Shown here piece by piece: positions 1 through 11,500 of a stretch of 64,000 bases of DNA; position 1 is the first letter of the stretch; every line of letters starts with the position of its first letter. This DNA is from [Phialemoniopsis] sp. UDSM-2020 (Eukaryota > Ascomycota > Sordariomycetes > Thyridiales > Thyridiaceae): assembly GCA_018873225.1 (NCBI GenBank), contig JAEILZ010000005.1:2418001-2482000 (forward strand). Direction: 5' to 3'. A program made the translations under genes and the position numbers. Below the pieces are notes generated by a model. The model ran no database searches and was not told where the DNA came from. It saw only the letters and a program-made list of their open reading frames with translations.

Positions 1-2435
1 AACTGCTTCAACCCAAGACAACAGAGGCCGCGGTAAAGGAGTCGACATCATCCCGGATAAAGAGGTGCTTGCTGATCGCCTCCGGCCAAGAAGTAAACGC
101 CGCCGCCGCCGCACCAGGCCTGAGGATGTGATATTCGAGGAGGAGCTCGACGATCGCGTCCTGGAATCGCGGCCCCCACCCTCTCTTGACCGCCATAGAT
201 CACCGTCCCGGCACTCGTCGGATCGCCATCATCACTGCCACCACCATGCCCCCCAGCAACATCACCACCACAGAGCTCCTGCCGAGGAGAGCGATCCGCG
301 ACCGCGCTCAACTTCCAGAAGGTAGATTAACCGCCACGGGTGTGTCTAATACGCATCTCCCACTAATGACGCTCGTAGGTCCTCGTCACGTTACTATGAA
401 TCTGAGATCAGGTACTCGGATCCGAAACCCGCGCTTCTTAGGCGCTCAAACACCACGGGTGGGACTCATGATACGCAAAGTGTAAGCTCATCAAGACGTT
501 CCTCAAGATTGTTGAAGGGCTTCTTCGGTTTATCACACCAGCACTCCCGACCCTCAACTCGCAGACCTGTCAAACAGTGAGTAACTCAAATGCTTCCTGA
601 TTCGAACTGACTTGACTAACATGTTGTCAGCGTCGAGTGCGTTGTTTGTATGGATGGTCTACCCTCACAAAGAGTGGCCAAGCTTCGGTGCGGCCACTCG
701 ATGTGCCACCCATGCCTCAAGCGGAGCTTCAAACTCTCCATCACAGACCCCCAGCACATGCCGCCCCGATGTTGCACCAAAGATCCCATCCCCCTGAAGC
801 ATGTTGATCGCTTGTTTAACACTCAATTCAAAAAGACATGGAACGACAAGTATCGTGAGCACTCCACTCGCAACCGTGTCTACTGCCCGTCGCGAAAGTG
901 CGGCGAGTGGATCCGGCCCGAAGACATTCGCCGCGACGAAGGCAGGAGATATGCCAGGTGCCATCACTGCAACACCAAGGTCTGCTGCCTGTGTAGCGGG
1001 AAGTGGCACACCACGCGGGACTGCCCTGGGGACGAGGATACGAATCAAATACTCCGACAAGCGAAACAGGAGGGCTGGCAGAGATGCTACAAGTGTAAGA
1101 CTATGGTTGAGTTGAAAGATGGATGCAACCATATGATCTGGTAAGCAATTTCAGGTCCTAAAAGTGCGACTCGCCCGAACCTCACTGACCTTACCCATCC
1201 GAAGCCGATGTGGAGGCGAATTCTGTATGATATGTGGTAACAAGTGGAGGACGTGTAACTGTCAGTGGTTCAACCACGACAATGTGGAAAATGACCGTCT
1301 TGGTCACATGCAAATCCCCGTGGACATGCGGGCGAACCCTCTCAGCCCTCTGGGGCCAATGCCGCCCCGGGAGCAGATGCCCATGCAACAGGCCCCTTTT
1401 GCCCCTGTCCCGATGGCTGGGCCTCACGTCCACGCCCACGCTCCCGCTCATGCTCCTCCTCATGTCTCGCCCCACGTGCCCCTGCACGGATATGAGGACG
1501 ACATGAGGCGTCGGATGCCACAGGAGCACAGCGATGAAATGCTAGCTCGGAGACTACAGGCTGTGCCTCTCGATGACGACTACCGTGGAGTGACCGGTGA
1601 TGTCCCGGGGATGGGGCCCAGCCAGGCAGGTCCCTTCATGAATGAAGATTATAGACGAGGTCCTATGAACCCGCTGGCCCCGGCCCCGGCGGCTCCAACA
1701 CCACCGCCGGCGGCATCGCCTCCTATGCATCATCCAGCAGCGCCGCCTCCTCTGCACCATCCGGTTGCGCTTGAGCGGTCAAACTCCGGTACGGATTACA
1801 TATCTGGCGTCAATAAGGCGCGAGGCGTGTTTCCACCGGGCATGGAAAGACGTCTCGCCGACCGTTTCAATACGGAGTCTAGGACGAGCCCGACACACCG
1901 TCAGGCTCCGGCCGCCTTCGGCCCTCCTCAGCCTCCACCAGGCGCTATGCTTCACACCCAGCCCTCGATGTCTGCCCTGCCAATGCAGCCTATGCCATCG
2001 ATGCCGTCTATGCAGTCGATGTCCATGCCACCGATGTCCATGCCTACGGCGCCGGTGCCGCCCCCTGCGGTGCCAGGCTATCCTATGTCGCCGAGGCGGC
2101 ATAGCGTGGCGGATCCGGAATACTACGACAGCCCGCGGCAGCACAGGCCGAGATCGACGGAACGGCCGAATGCCAGTTATAGCCGACGCCGGGAGATCTA
2201 CGAGGAGGACGCCTCGGATGTGGAGGAGGAGCGGCCACGGACGTCGAGTCGCAGCCGCAGACGACATCACCATCACCGACAGCACCAGCGCGAAGAGCCC
2301 GAGGTCAAAAGCTCGATGCTCGCGGGGCTTACTGGACCCGGGGCTGGGATGAACAGGGTGTTTGAATGGAGGAACCACGTCGAACCTGGCCCGCCGGAGG
2401 AAGGACAGCAGCAGGCGGCGTCGACACGGTCTTGA
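1..2435 (+). CDS. RBR-type (RING-IBR-RING) E3 ubiquitin ligase, 5' partial
   Basis: Coding exons read as <2-321, 379-576, 631-1140 and 1205-2435. The frame is open back to base 2 with no ATG, so the start lies outside the window. About 750 residues are visible. The TRIAD begins at the exon 2/3 junction: RING1 (ECVVC, CGHSMCHPC), IBR (YCPSRKCGEW, CHHC, CCLC, RDCPGD), then RING2 (CYKC, DGCNHMIC, CGGEFCMIC, CNC). By analogy with parkin, the Cys of DGCNHM (codon 1124-1126) should be the catalytic thioester residue. RBR ligases take ubiquitin from an E2 onto that Cys before passing it to substrate. The next zinc-ligand Cys codon is split TG|C by the last intron. The N-terminal part is Arg/His-rich. 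The roughly 380-residue tail is low complexity, with His/Pro, Met-Pro-Ser and Arg-rich stretches, and is probably disordered. Family assignment is firm; substrate is unknown. Confidence 0.88.
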
Positions 2436-3782
2436 ATTATTTGCACGCGCGACTACTTTCGACATTTTTTTTAAACGGAGAAACAGAAAAACAACCATGT
2501 CACACGACAGATTTAACGACACGAAACCGGATATGACAGCACGACCTCTGATGATATCTTTTTGTAGTACTTTCAGGGCGTTTTAGGAGTGATTTGCTTG
2601 TTTATACATGTCTTTATAAGGACCGGCGACGGCTGGAAGTAGACCTGATTTGAGGATACTATGTAATGTATCAATTGTCGTGAGAGGTGCCATGTTTGGG
2701 CATCGTTGGGTGGGCGTGTAAAGTCTTTGAGCTTCTTACCTACTTATTACTTGGGTATCAAGTATGTCTGTCGAACATTGTCTTGTTTGCCATGTTGAAT
2801 GCACTTCACTTGATTCAAAGAAGAGGAGAAAGCAATTCATCGACAAGCAGCTAGACTACACTGTGATGAAAACGGTGTCTCCTATTACTTTACTTTATTA
2901 TTCCATTGTCCACTGCACTCCACAGCGCTGACCTAAGTGCTCACTGTGTCATCTTACATCAGAGGACAGAGGTGATACCAGGGTGCATGAGTACAATAGG
3001 GATCTTGTGACATCACCGAGCGAGTATTGAACCGATCGACTGGCCCCTCTTTGCAGCCCCAGACTCTGAATCTTGAGACTGCCTAACATATCGCGAAAGT
3101 ATCTAGATCTAAGGCCAGTTACCGGGATTACGTACTCAGTCAAGTAGTTCGTGGATACAAACAAACTGTGATAAATTCATTGCAAAAATGCGCTGCTCAA
3201 CGGAATAGTGTTTGATAGCTGCCATTGATTGAGTGTCTCGTGGGCCTGCCAAGGGGGGGCAAACAGCTGAAAGGACCCTGCATTGGGCTCCAGCCGCTGA
3301 GCTTAGGCAGTCTAATCGCTAAAACGTCATCGAGCACAAGACCATCATAACGCTTCACAGCCACCAGACCCACCACTATCATAAGCTAACAATCACGATG
3401 CGGTCTGCACCTCTTTGTCCGACCTCGATATATTTGGATCTTGCGATAGCTTATGCTCTCGCACAACAGTTGTGAATACAGGACTCGGCTCCTGTGCAAC
3501 TGTTTGTGTTTCTATTACCACCCTGACGCTTTTCTGTCTCTTGATCCTTTCGACTCGCCGCAATCTCCCTCCCCCCTTTGCGAAAATGGTCACACCGTGC
3601 ACCAGCCGATAGCATTCCGACACGTCCGGTCCTGATAAGCCCGCCTCTTGCACACGAGTGAATGCAGCCTTCAGCTTGCGCCAACCTGACCGGGATCTCG
3701 GGACGTCTTTGTTCTCTTCTATTGTTGTTCTCCTGCGAAACCGGCTGTTATCCTCGCCCATGAGGCAGACCAGCTCGACAAG
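2436..3782. other. Intergenic, 3' region of RBR gene and promoter of the lipase gene
   Basis: About 1.35 kb without a supportable gene. It contains only short stop-broken frames on both strands. The last few hundred bases before the ATG at 3783 are pyrimidine-rich, as expected for a fungal 5' leader. No RNA gene or repeat was recognised. Confidence 0.6.
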
Positions 3783-6700
3783 ATGCTCCTCCTCCACCAG
3801 ATCGGCAGCGTCAAGGTAGGCGAGGTGGTCCGCTACACCGTCACCTACACCCCTTCGGCCGACCGCATCCTGCCGTCTCCAGAGGTTCTGCATCTGCGAA
3901 TCCGCAACACCTCGGCCATAGCCCTGCGCGCCGCCTTTGTCCACGGCCCTTACACCCTCTCCGTCGCCGCTTACCCCTCCCACTTCGACCCCAACCAAAA
4001 GTTCGACGACCCCCGCCGCTATGGCGTCCCCGAGTTCGAGCCCATGCTCAAGGCCGGCGGGGTCTGGAGCTGCCGCCTGATCGTCCCGGAGGACATCCGC
4101 CAGACCGCCGGCGAGGGCACGCGCCACGGCTACTTTGGCGGCGGGCCGGACAAGGAGAGCCAGTCAGTTTCGTGGGTCGTCGAGGTCGCGAGCCAGGTCA
4201 TATTCTCGGCTTCGGCGGCCGTCAACTACGAGATCATGGTGGCTCGCGACGAGAAGTCGCTCAGCATCGGGTCCTCGGCCGGAATCCCCGTCGTCGGCGG
4301 TCAGGCCCAGGTCCCGCAGCCTGGCAGGGTCAGCGACTACCAGAAGGGCCGCGACGGGCACCACCCGGAGCAGCCAAAGGGCGTCTACTCCCGTGCGATA
4401 CGGCTCAAGGTGGAAGACACGGCGGCATTATGGAACAAGCCGCAACTTCCGGGCTGGGACGACGCTAGCAAGTTGAAGAGCAAGGGGCCTGGTGGAAGCG
4501 TCACGGCCATGCCTGCTTCACCGAGGAAATCAGAAGACGAGGCTGCCAAATCCGGCTCACCGCCCAAAAAGCTCAAGGAAGTCCATCTTGTCCTCTTGAC
4601 CCACGGCATTCACAGCAATCTGGGTGGCGATATGTTGTTCCTGAAGGAGAGCATCGATGCCGGAGTGAGGCAAGCTCGGATCGACCGGAAGGCGCGGCGA
4701 GAGAAGGAGAGGGCTGAAAAGGGATCATCAGGGCCGGACAGTGACAAAGAGGATCCTACCAACACAGAGGCGAAAAAGCCCGGATCCCCGCCAGTGCATG
4801 ACTTAGAGGACGATGACGACGAGGAAGTCATTGTCCGCGGGTTTTCAGGCAATGCTACCAGGACAGAGAAGGGTATCAAGTATCTGGGGAAACGAATGGC
4901 TCGCTATGTTCTATCTATGACCCATCCTGACCAACCTTTTCTACCCGCGGTCAAGGCAGCCTCGGAATCGGTATCCAACGTCTTCCACCCTGGAGCTTCG
5001 TCCTCATCCAAACATGGTACCGAAGGAAAGCCATCTCACAAGCACAGCACAATTCACAAGGCGCCAACTGACGACGAGAGGCGGTCTTACAAGATCACCA
5101 AGATCAGCTTCATCGCTCATTCCCTAGGTGGTCTGGTCCAGACCTATGCTGTAGCGTACATCCAGAAGCACTCGCCCCAGTTCTTCGACCTCATCAAGCC
5201 GATCAACTTTATTGCGCTTGCATCGCCATTCCTTGGTCTGAATCACGAAAACCCGCTTTACGTCAAGTTCGCGCTGGATTTCGGTTTCGTAGGTCGGACT
5301 GGCCAGGACTTGGGACTGACGTGGAGGGCTCCAACCATTGCCAGGAGCGGTTGGGGCGCGATTGTCAGTAACCTAGGCGAGAATGCACACAAGAGAGTGC
5401 TCGGTGAGGCCCAGCCGGAGTCTAAGCCACTCCTGCGCATCCTTCCTACGGGGCCCGCGCACACGGCGCTGAAGAAGTTTCGGAACCGGACCGTCTACTC
5501 CAATGTCGTGAATGATGGCATCGTCCCTCTCCGGACCAGCTGCCTGCTTTTCCTTGACTGGCAGGGTTTGGAGCGAGTGGAGAAGGCGCGCCGCGAAACG
5601 GGCTTGGTCGAGACTGTCGTCGGCTTCGGCTGGGCAGAGCTGACCGGGGCAAACGTATCGACCCCGAGGACGGCGCCTTATCTCCCTGCGGAGCAGCAGA
5701 CAGGAGAGCCAAGCCATGACATTGGCACGGAGCCAACAACACCCTCTGGGCATGGTCACGACGACCACGAGGTCCCACAGCCGTCGGCAAATACTGTCAT
5801 GGAGGACGACAGGCAGAGCCTGAGATCGGTCACAAACCCTTACCCAGAGCGAATACAGGGCAGCGGCCCAGATCCCCATGACTACTCAACGGCATCGACG
5901 ACCACGGCCAATCCCTTCAGTGGCATTTTCAACTTCTTCAAGAACCATGAGACGCCGAAGCCTCCACCGCCGCCCAGCGAGAAGCAAAACAGGATTTACA
6001 AGAGAAGTCAGACCTTGAAGGTGATGGCTGGAGACGACTCCACAGCCGATTCTGCCTCTTCCTCCAGGTCTCGCGTGACAGCCGGCCACGAGCTTGGGGA
6101 GGACCCCGAGGGCGTGTCGGCTCCTCCGAGAACTACGTTCTTCGAGTCGACCGCTGATCTCTTGAACCCTAAACTGCCGTCTGTCGAGTACCTTATCGAT
6201 CCATCAAAGCGACCACGGACTATTTTCCATGACAGGGTCTACCATCCTTCGGACATTCCGCCGCCTCCACTGAAGAAGCGCCCGACAGGTGCACTCTCAC
6301 TACGCCGCAAATCATTCCAACGTACCTCATCTTCGGCCTCGACCAACCAGACCGGCGAGGGCCAGACGCCGTCGCTTACCCACCAAAACAGCGGCAAGAG
6401 TGGGAGTTCCTCCCCTTACCCGTCGACCGAGATTCCGCGCGAGGATTCCATGGCCTCGCAGCACGACTACGACGACGCCGCCAATACCAACCCGGACCGA
6501 GACCCCAACGAGGTTGTGGACAGTTCTCAGATGCGCGTCGAGGAGAAGATCGCGCGTGCCTACCACCGCGGCCTGTCCTGGCGCAAGGTCCTCGTTAAGC
6601 TCGAGCCGGACGCTCACAATAACCTCATCGTGCGCCGCATGTTTGCCAATGCTTTCGGCTGGCCCGTCGTCAAGCACCTGGTCGACGCGCACTTTAGCGA

Positions 6701-7355
6701 CTCCGCCGCGGCCCGCATGCGCGACGAGGATGAGAGCAGCCGCGACAGAGCTTACCCGATGGAGGAGGCGCCCGACCGGCACGGCGCCGAGACTACGGCG
6801 CAGACAGAAGGGCTGCCGAGCGGTGGTCATAAGGGCCCGGAGAGGTCGCCGGAGGGTGATGGCGACGAGGAGGAGAAAGAGGAAACGGAGGGTAAGGAGG
6901 ACCTGAAGAAGAACAAGCGCATCTCGGCCCTCAACGAGGGCTCGCATCACGAGCTGGAGCGCTCCGTTAGCGAAGCGCGCGAGGCTACCGACACCGTGCC
7001 CGAGCTGCCACGTACCCCTTTGCGCGACGAGAGTGGCCGGCCCGTTTCGCGTCCGAGCTCGGACAGACTCGACAGCGTGAGCTGGAGCGACCGGGACTGG
7101 CTGGACACCGAGGACGAGAGCGAGGCCGAGCATGAGCTCGCGTATGGCGGGCGGCGCAAGAGCGACGAGGGTAAAGGCCCGGCCGGCCTGAGCGTTGCGA
7201 CGGGGTCGGAGGTCGGAGGTGGTGGTGACAACAGGAGCTCGAGCCCGCTCGCTGGCGCGTGGAACTGGACCCAGGAGAAAATCATTGGGCGCGGTAGCGC
7301 CTCGTCGAGTCGGTCCAGGAGCCCGAGGGGCCCCCACGCCGAGGGTGAGATGTAA
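3783..7355 (+). CDS. ROG1-like DUF676 serine esterase/lipase
   Basis: Single uninterrupted frame of 1190 residues from ATG 3783. The N-terminal 170 residues form the conserved beta-rich region found ahead of the lipase fold in fungal Rog1-type proteins. An alpha/beta hydrolase core follows: LTHGIHSN (about residues 272-279, oxyanion region), AHSLGG with predicted nucleophile Ser447, and VNDGIVP around Asp578. DUF676 enzymes (yeast Rog1, Lpl1) hydrolyse mono/diacylglycerols or phospholipids on lipid droplets. A long acidic, Ser-rich insertion (about 280-430) separates the first two motifs. Beyond residue 620 the protein is mostly disordered, apart from a conserved block at about 920-970 (EEKIARAYHRGLSWRKVLVK). 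No signal peptide or membrane segment is visible. The nucleophile elbow reads A-H-S-L-G rather than G-x-S-x-G. Family is firm; substrate is inferred. Confidence 0.88.
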   Translation: MLLLHQIGSVKVGEVVRYTVTYTPSADRILPSPEVLHLRIRNTSAIALRAAFVHGPYTLSVAAYPSHFDPNQKFDDPRRYGVPEFEPMLKAGGVWSCRLIVPEDIRQTAGEGTRHGYFGGGPDKESQSVSWVVEVASQVIFSASAAVNYEIMVARDEKSLSIGSSAGIPVVGGQAQVPQPGRVSDYQKGRDGHHPEQPKGVYSRAIRLKVEDTAALWNKPQLPGWDDASKLKSKGPGGSVTAMPASPRKSEDEAAKSGSPPKKLKEVHLVLLTHGIHSNLGGDMLFLKESIDAGVRQARIDRKARREKERAEKGSSGPDSDKEDPTNTEAKKPGSPPVHDLEDDDDEEVIVRGFSGNATRTEKGIKYLGKRMARYVLSMTHPDQPFLPAVKAASESVSNVFHPGASSSSKHGTEGKPSHKHSTIHKAPTDDERRSYKITKISFIAHSLGGLVQTYAVAYIQKHSPQFFDLIKPINFIALASPFLGLNHENPLYVKFALDFGFVGRTGQDLGLTWRAPTIARSGWGAIVSNLGENAHKRVLGEAQPESKPLLRILPTGPAHTALKKFRNRTVYSNVVNDGIVPLRTSCLLFLDWQGLERVEKARRETGLVETVVGFGWAELTGANVSTPRTAPYLPAEQQTGEPSHDIGTEPTTPSGHGHDDHEVPQPSANTVMEDDRQSLRSVTNPYPERIQGSGPDPHDYSTASTTTANPFSGIFNFFKNHETPKPPPPPSEKQNRIYKRSQTLKVMAGDDSTADSASSSRSRVTAGHELGEDPEGVSAPPRTTFFESTADLLNPKLPSVEYLIDPSKRPRTIFHDRVYHPSDIPPPPLKKRPTGALSLRRKSFQRTSSSASTNQTGEGQTPSLTHQNSGKSGSSSPYPSTEIPREDSMASQHDYDDAANTNPDRDPNEVVDSSQMRVEEKIARAYHRGLSWRKVLVKLEPDAHNNLIVRRMFANAFGWPVVKHLVDAHFSDSAAARMRDEDESSRDRAYPMEEAPDRHGAETTAQTEGLPSGGHKGPERSPEGDGDEEEKEETEGKEDLKKNKRISALNEGSHHELERSVSEAREATDTVPELPRTPLRDESGRPVSRPSSDRLDSVSWSDRDWLDTEDESEAEHELAYGGRRKSDEGKGPAGLSVATGSEVGGGGDNRSSSPLAGAWNWTQEKIIGRGSASSSRSRSPRGPHAEGEM

Positions 7356-7837
7356 AGACGATGGGGGAGGGACCCGAGCTGTGGCAGCCCCAGATATAGA
7401 ACAGACGCTGCGAAGCATGCGCAAGTCTTTGTCTGTTCCCAGAGGGGCGTTACATTTACTATTAGAGCTTGCTGTATTCTTGTTTTCACCATAGAGATAC
7501 TTGTTAGCGTGATACCATTTCATTCTACGAAGCATTTGAAGAAACTTCCGGGCCTATCTGTCCATGCCGAACTCAAATATCTGCTGAATCTGCACGCAGG
7601 TTCGTATCCTGTAGCGTGAGTCTTTGAATTGACGTTCCTAATCAAGTAGGACTCAGTAACTCCGTGCCGGGGCTGTATACAAGTCAAAAAAAATTTCGCA
7701 GACACAACCGCAATTCACAAGCAAAGCCCTCAATCTGCAGACTATTGAAAGAAACGGACCAACAGCAAAAAGAAAATATAAAAAGAGACCAGCCTACATA
7801 CACGTACTGTGTAGGACAGCCAAAAAAAAATCCGGTG
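7356..7837. other. Intergenic between lipase gene and tRNA
   Basis: No gene recognised. AT-rich with A-runs at about 7687 and 7822. The latter is the complement of the tRNA's pol III terminator. Confidence 0.6.
7822..7830 (-). terminator. RNA polymerase III terminator of tRNA-Ala
   Basis: Nine consecutive A on the + strand give T9 on the transcribed strand, seven bases beyond the tRNA 3' end. Runs of four or more T terminate pol III. Confidence 0.85.
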
Positions 7838-7909
7838 TGGAGAAATTGGGAATCGAACCCAACACCTTTCCCATGCTAAGGGAATGTCATACCACTAGAC
7901 CATATCCCC
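7838..7909 (-). tRNA. tA(AGC): tRNA-Ala (anticodon AGC)
   Basis: A 72-base intronless cloverleaf on the minus strand. The acceptor is GGGGATA against TTTCTCC with discriminator A. The D stem is GTC/GAC. The anticodon stem is TTCCC/GGGAA around loop TTAGCAT, so anticodon AGC. The variable loop is five bases, and the T arm is TTGGG/CCCAA with loop TTCGATT. The acceptor carries a G3-U70 wobble pair, the classic alanine identity element, which independently supports the anticodon call. A U6-U67 mismatch sits in the acceptor stem. The 3' CCA is not encoded, as usual in eukaryotes. AGC would be edited to IGC and read GCU/GCC/GCA. The D- and T-loop sequences provide the internal A and B boxes. Confidence 0.95.
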
Positions 7910-8531
7910 GGATTGGAATCAGATGTTCATTTTTGTCGTAATTTCGGTATATGAAATGGTGGGGAATGGGGCTGGTGGAGGAGGGAAGAAAAAGGCGCAT
8001 CTTAGCGTAAGTAGGGTATGGAACCCGGGAAGCTCGTTCGGTGAGTGGCCATCCTGGGCCGGGGTCGGGATGGACCAGAGGTCGGTTCGGTTGTTGGCGA
8101 TGACCTCGGCTCGGCAAGATGGCACGCGACCAATCAAGCAGGGCCAAGGTAAAGCAGACTGTGAGCTGGCAAGGGAACAGAGTGTGTCGCAGGTCGAATA
8201 TGATATAGTTAAGTAGGGGTTGTTTTTCAGAATAGGACAAATTGAAGCATGAAGAAAAAGTCACAAGTGGTGATATGAAATTGAATAGCAGTTATGTCGT
8301 CTTTATTTCACAATTACCCAATCTTCCTGATGCGCATATCAAATATTGTACATATTCATGTCTTCAAAAGGGGTATCATCATATGCCCCGTGCCGGGCAA
8401 GTAGGTGGTGGTGGTGTTACAGATGGCAGCAACAGTAAAAGCTGCTTAAAGCAAGACATAAACAATAAATGGCGGCAAAGCGAACAAAAAGGGGGCCAAC
8501 AATCAGGGTATCACGTTATCAAGCAAAACAC
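7910..8531. other. Intergenic, upstream of tRNA and 3' of FNIP-like gene
   Basis: About 620 bases with no gene recognised. The stretch next to 8531 is presumably the 3' untranslated region of the minus-strand gene. Confidence 0.55.
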
Positions 8532-11500
8532 TCACTCTCCCATCTCGACGTTCTCCATCCACACGCGCACAGCTCTCCTCAGTGAGCTCTCTTTCTCGTG
8601 CACCCTCTTGTGCTCCTCCTCGCCCGCGTGGTTCTGCTTCTCTCGCTTCTCGATGACCTCTCTGACAATTTCCTCGAGTGCCGAGAGCACCACGGTCTTG
8701 CATTCCGCCCTTGGTACCTCGTGCGGTGCAGAGGTCACACCAAGCTGGCGGGGCAGTCCGGGCTCATCGGATCCGGTGGAGGCACTGTTGCTCCGATCTC
8801 GCCGGATGCTAGCCGACCGAGACGAACAGGTAGAGCTGACCTTGCTCAAGTCATTACTATGAGCAATGACCTTCTCGACCGCTTCAATCAAGACGTCGTC
8901 CAAGCTAGCCACCGGTTCCTCAATGAACTCCTCTTCTAGTTGCACCTCATAAGGAGAAAAGAGGGGCGTGACTTGGAGGGAGCCGTAGCGGTTGTATGAA
9001 CCAGCTACAGATGGCGTCCTCCGGTCGTTGTGCATGACAGGCTTGATGAGTCGCCTGTAGCGAATGCGTGTGATGGTGAAGTTGGTCGTATCAGCCACTA
9101 CAACATTTGAGATGTCGACCCATCGTTCATGTTGAGATTCGACAGACATCGAATACGACGAGAGGGGTGGTGACGGCTCGGCGCGAAGCGAGTCTCGAAT
9201 GTGCTCAAACAAGTCCCCATTTGGCGGGGGAATAGCCTGCAACACAAAGTCTGGATGGTAGCTCTGCAGCCATCCAGCCACGTTGAGTGGTACGTCGCCG
9301 TCGATAGCAACACGACAAGATTGCTCGAAGGCCTCGAGTCCGTTTCCTAGTCCAGGTGTCGAAAGATAGCCACTGCTGGACGGGGAGCTGACCGCTGTCT
9401 CGAACGATGTGATATACTCGGGGAATGGCACATCCACATCTATAACGCCATCCTCGGCATTGATAGATGTCTTGACCGGTGATTCGAAAGCACCTGATGG
9501 GTCCGGAGTCCGCTGAAATTGCTCCGAGACACGACCCTGTCGAAGGTCGGCGCTATCATGTCCCAAACCAGTTGTTCGAAGGAGGTCTCTTGAGGTGCGG
9601 GGTGACGGGTCAGAGTATTGGGGTTTGTCGACCGATTCAAGGATCTGGGCCTCCTTGACCATCTGTGACAAGGATGCCCTCTTTCGGTGGGATTTGGTAG
9701 GCGACGAGGTCGTACTGTCACGGCTATCCAGCGAGTCCCTTGTCTGGGCGGTAATATCTGTCGACGGGCGTCGCCGCCCATTCCACAGGCCACTGATGAC
9801 ACTTCCCCACCGTGAGCTTCCTCGAGAGTCAGTACTTGCAAGGCTGGCGTGTCCCACACTATCGCCCCTGCGCAAAGTGCGCTTGAGGTCGTCAGCTGCT
9901 GCGCTGCTAGCACTCCCTGGCCGGATATGAGACCCGGTAGTCTCGGCTCGTTGCAGGGTCGCGAAGTGAGGTATAGTGGGCTCGGGAGCGATAGTAGCCG
10001 TGGTTGCCGTACTGCTCTTCCTACTAGTATAGTCACCTCCCGTTATCGGAAGATTGGTGGTTCGGATGGATGATGCGTCGGAAGCCCGCCGCTCGTGGCC
10101 CCTCTCCATCGCAAGGTGCGCTAAGTGAACAGGCACGCCAGAGCTACGTGGGTTAGGACCCTGCATACTAGCACTGCGTGAGTGAGACGCACGCCTCAAT
10201 CCGCTTCGACGATTGATCTTTCGTCGTAATGATTCCTCCTTAAGAATCGGAACGACAAAGGAAGGGGGGGACTGAGAAAACCCGGCGCCCCAGGAGGTCG
10301 ATGTACTGGGCCGGTGCATCCGCATAGTGGGAAGTTGCTGATTAGCAGGAAGGAACGCAGATAGGAGGAACACCAAGCGTCTCGCTGCCATCTTGTCTTG
10401 AGACACGATTATGGTCCGCGCCGGGAGCGAGGTGTCCTCGTCACCTTTGGCCTTCTGTTGCTGCAGGTGTCGCCTCCGATACCACGCCGGACTCAAAGCC
10501 TGTAGCCAGTCGGTATGAGTAGCGAGGAATCCAGTCAGGAGGTTGTAGAAGAAGGGTGCCTGCTCCTTCTCTGCTGCCCATCTAGCCACCCATCTCGCTT
10601 CCTCTCTCCAGATGCTCCATCGATTCTGGCCGGTGATGACTCGAGTCGCCCGCAATCCATTGACAATGCGTGATCGCGCAACCTCCACCTCAGCCTTGAT
10701 ACGCTCATTGTCTATCAAGCAGTTGGGGAAGAGACTAATGAGTTTTGCGTTGGACTTGGGCGGCTTGGTGGAGCCACCATCTTCGCTGCGACGGCCTGAC
10801 AGAGAGGGCGTCCGCGAGATATGCGAGGAGATGGAGGCAGGAAAGGGGTCTGGAGAGGCAAGATCGGCATGCTTGAGCATGGAATACAGGATTGCAGCCA
10901 CAGCCGACTGCATATGCGTCAGCGTCCTCATGATGATGTCCCAATGCTGAGTGATGGCATCGATGCGATCTTCTATGTCACTTGTGTACGAGGCGTCCAA
11001 GGAGTCCGTGCCCACCATAGTCCACCCTGAGCGACGGGCCGATCCGAACGATGATGGAAAGGAGTCCTGCTCGGTGTATGACCCTGGGCCACGGAAATTG
11101 GGCTTGGAAGGGGCAGCAGAGCTAGGTTGAGAGTAGCCCTGAGGCAGGTTGATGATCAATGCCACAGCATACATAGGAGTACGTTTCTGCTTCGGCTGCG
11201 GTTTCTTCTTCTTGGCTTTCGCATCTTCGCCGTATTGAGGAAAGGGGTAGCCCGAACTGTCCTCAGAGAATCGACTGTGGGGAGTGACCATGTCATCATC
11301 ATCGCTAGGCAGGCTCACGGGGAAGAGGCGAGTAATCAAGACCTTCTTCCTATCCCCGTTTCTCAACGCAGCGGAGGGCGACCCGGTGTTCGGGTTTGGG
11401 AAGACGGCTTCGGAAGAAAAGGATTGCGAAAGCTTGCTTGAACGCATGCTAGCCCGACCAAAGGATCCACGGCCGTCACCTGGCAGGGGGCTGGCGAAAT

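Noticed and set aside
6327..7535. 402-codon minus-strand open frame
   Set aside because: Mirror of the lipase gene's GC-rich third positions. Composition is low complexity, no family resemblance, and the + strand frame carries the conserved motifs.
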